Below are positions 62,381 to 64,000 of a DNA stretch of 64,000 bases, piece after piece. The notes under the pieces were generated by a model that saw only the letters and a list, made by a program, of their open reading frames with translations, was not told the origin of the DNA and ran no database searches. The position numbers and the translations under genes were made by a program. How positions within the stretch are numbered: the stretch's first letter is position 1; every line of letters begins with the position of its first letter. The DNA is from Gemmatimonadota bacterium (GTDB lineage Bacteria; Latescibacterota; UBA2968): assembly GCA_009838845.1 (NCBI GenBank), contig VXRD01000126.1, forward strand, positions 1 through 64,000, written 5' to 3'.

Positions 62381-64000
62381 TCAGGGTTTATTAAATTTTG
62401 ATACAGTGTCCAGACTAAGGCCTCCTCGGATGAAGGTTTCCCAGCTGTGTACGGGGAGTTCTTTCAAGATATTCAGGAGGTTTTTCCGGTTGATTTGAGG
62501 AACTTCATCCGGGCTCAATTTGACCAGGCGAATCAGCGCGTCCATGGCGAATCCGACGTCGATGACATTTTTGTCGGTTTGGATGATGTCTTTTAAGGTT
62601 TCGATTGTCGGCTCAAGTGCATTGCCGAGGATTTTGGTGCCATGGGAACAGAGGATAACGATGGACCACAGGGCATTTTCCCGGACTGCAGAGCGAACAG
62701 GCTCAAAGCGGTCGAGGCCAAAATCGACGCCACTGCCTTCGCAGACGTCGCAGTCGTCGGTTGGACGCACAAATTTGATGCTTCGTTTTTGTGCCTTGTC
62801 CATGCTGGGGCGGTTTTCTTCGCGGCTGAGGCTTTGCAAGAGCGCATCGATGCAAGTGGGAATCAGATCAGTGCCTTTACCAGTAGCTACAGCACGGCGT
62901 CCCAAACAGCCCAGGGTTCCCGCGGCTACAGAGCGGACATAGACAGAGGAGTCGTTGTGTAAGCAGGAGGTAACTGCGTCGAGTACATCCTTTGTGAGAT
63001 GGCTGGCGTCGCCCAGGCCATAGATGCCTGCTTTGCGAATCCATTTGATGGGCGATCGGGTTGCTTCGATGAGTGTGTCTGTCGCGTCTGGTCCCACGGC
63101 GATCAGGCCGTATGTGGCGGCGCGTCGCACATTTTCGCGGTCGGTGTGGAGCGCGCGTCCGAGGAATTTGGTGGCCAATGCCGGGTCGCCAATTGAGGCG
63201 AGTTTGTAAGCTGCTCCAATTCGGACGGGTTCAGCTTCGTCGTATTTGGCGTGGAGTTGTTCGAAAAGGGCTTTGGCTTCGCGCTCTTTTTCTTTTTGCG
63301 AAGCAGATTTTGATTCGGGACGGGGTGGCGGTGCCTGGCCGGTTTTGATCCAGTGATGATGATAGCGCCACACTTCGGTGGCATCGTCTGGTGCCCCGGA
63401 GAGGTTGACGCGGGTGATGGGGTCGATGCCGAGGTCGTTCATTGGTACAACGGTGGTTGACCCGTTGGGTGATGGATCGGTGGTGCGATAAAGCCAGAAG
63501 CGCCACATAAAGCGCGGGTTGTCTTCCCAGGTGCGCCAGTCATCGCGCCGGTGGTTGCCCCTGTGGAAGGTGTTGTGCGAGTAGATGATCACGCTGCCTG
63601 CGCGGAGTGGTCCTGCTTCAAAGGGGAGTACGAGAGGCCATTGTGTGTTGGTGACGGCATCGCGCATGCGAATGTCATGGGCGGTGCGCTGGTTGACGAT
63701 GTCTTCGATATCGTATTTGGATTGGGGCCCGCTGACGTGTTCGCTTTGCATGTCGAAGAAGTAGGCAAAATCGAGGTGGTCTGCGCCTGCAAAGTTATCG
63801 TGGTTTTCTTCGTGGTTAAAGGTCCAATATTGTGAGTAGGGGATGGTTGCTGTGGGGCCCATTTCTGCGGTGACATCTTGAGGATAATACAGCATTTCCA
63901 GTTGGACGGCCTGATGGTGGCGCTGTTTTCGGCTGTTGTATGGGCCGTTGTCGTCTTTGTGCCAGTGTTGATCTCTGGGTCCACTGGTAAATACTGCGTT
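62381..64000 (-). CDS. PhyH-HEAT repeat fusion protein (N-terminus cut by right edge)
   Basis: The reading frame stays open to base 64000 on the minus strand, so the start is outside; at least 539 residues are visible. The first ~230 are a PhyH-type Fe(II)/2OG oxygenase: 'SGPRDQHWHKDDNGPY' supplies H-x-D and 'YSHNTFHRGNHRR' the distal His and Arg. A charged linker ('SASQKEKEREAKALFEQL') leads to HEAT/PBS-lyase-like repeats ('VRIGAAYKLASIGDPALATK', 'VRRAATYGLIAVGPDATD', 'VRSVAAGTLGCLG'). A 'CDVCEGSGVDFG' motif interrupts them. Fusion of an oxygenase with a protein-binding solenoid suggests a protein or complex substrate. Confidence 0.82.
   Translation of the reverse strand, partial: NAVFTSGPRDQHWHKDDNGPYNSRKQRHHQAVQLEMLYYPQDVTAEMGPTATIPYSQYWTFNHEENHDNFAGADHLDFAYFFDMQSEHVSGPQSKYDIEDIVNQRTAHDIRMRDAVTNTQWPLVLPFEAGPLRAGSVIIYSHNTFHRGNHRRDDWRTWEDNPRFMWRFWLYRTTDPSPNGSTTVVPMNDLGIDPITRVNLSGAPDDATEVWRYHHHWIKTGQAPPPRPESKSASQKEKEREAKALFEQLHAKYDEAEPVRIGAAYKLASIGDPALATKFLGRALHTDRENVRRAATYGLIAVGPDATDTLIEATRSPIKWIRKAGIYGLGDASHLTKDVLDAVTSCLHNDSSVYVRSVAAGTLGCLGRRAVATGKGTDLIPTCIDALLQSLSREENRPSMDKAQKRSIKFVRPTDDCDVCEGSGVDFGLDRFEPVRSAVRENALWSIVILCSHGTKILGNALEPTIETLKDIIQTDKNVIDVGFAMDALIRLVKLSPDEVPQINRKNLLNILKELPVHSWETFIRGGLSLDTVSKFNKP

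Overview
The window reads as a chromosome segment of an uncultivated bacterium, most likely from an FCB-type candidate phylum such as Latescibacterota or Poribacteria. This is inference from gene content, not from a marker gene. The hints are three phytanoyl-CoA dioxygenase (PhyH) family proteins, two sulfatases next to a pectate lyase, a C-terminal 'NPFNPST...' secretion-type sorting domain, an enolase-superfamily dehydratase, and ComEC, Tat and GatAB housekeeping genes. Promoters resemble the E. coli sigma-70 consensus and Shine-Dalgarno sites are mostly strong. No rRNA, tRNA, CRISPR array or insertion sequence was seen.

Region 1 (1-6.6 kb): the left edge carries a truncated nucleotidyltransferase with a small upstream partner (toxin-antitoxin-like). 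Next come a lipoprotein with SLBB, PDGR-repeat and CAP domains and an NAD-linked formate dehydrogenase: a NuoE-NuoF fusion subunit and a catalytic subunit interrupted by an in-frame TGA. That TGA lies at the selenocysteine position and is followed by a clear bacterial SECIS hairpin.

Region 2 (6.6-13.8 kb, minus strand): a PLP decarboxylase, three secreted proteins built from shuffled sCache, Ig-like and LivK-like modules, and a PhyH protein. Region 3 (14-20.9 kb): an RND pump, a 25-aa membrane peptide, pdxA, ridA, a membrane protein paired with a helix-hairpin-helix lipoprotein, and a Tat-exported intradiol dioxygenase. Region 4 (20.9-27.8 kb): a copper/silver efflux module (Cys-rich small protein, CusC-, CusB- and CusA-like proteins, HMA-domain protein). 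Region 5 (27.9-37.3 kb): cysK with a YeiH-type transporter, PhyH, a response regulator, gamma-glutamyltransferase with a rhamnonate-dehydratase-like enzyme, and three small metabolic or unknown genes.

Region 6 (37.3-48.3 kb): a branched-chain amino-acid biosynthesis block, ilvN-orf37-leuA-leuC-leuD-cimA-alaC-argJ-aspC-accA. Before ilvN lies a leader ORF whose last 20 codons include 15 for Leu, Ile or Val, followed by mutually exclusive stems: a candidate attenuator. Region 7 (48.3-57.9 kb): a structured, terminator-ended noncoding RNA candidate of about 230 nt, comEC (minus strand), then truA-htrA-pssA-DUF4321-tatA-gatA-gatB and an orphan antitoxin-like gene. Region 8 (57.9-64 kb, minus strand): a polysaccharide-degradation group (pectate lyase, two sulfatases, PhyH-HEAT fusion cut by the right edge).

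Two intergenic sites (34.9-35.1 kb and 41.26-41.36 kb) hold the same unusual repeat: arms of 8-bp units around a core that is inverted between the two copies. The strongest candidates for something undescribed are this repeat, the leader/attenuator, the structured RNA, and the domain-shuffled secreted protein family. The selenoprotein is the best-supported functional surprise.
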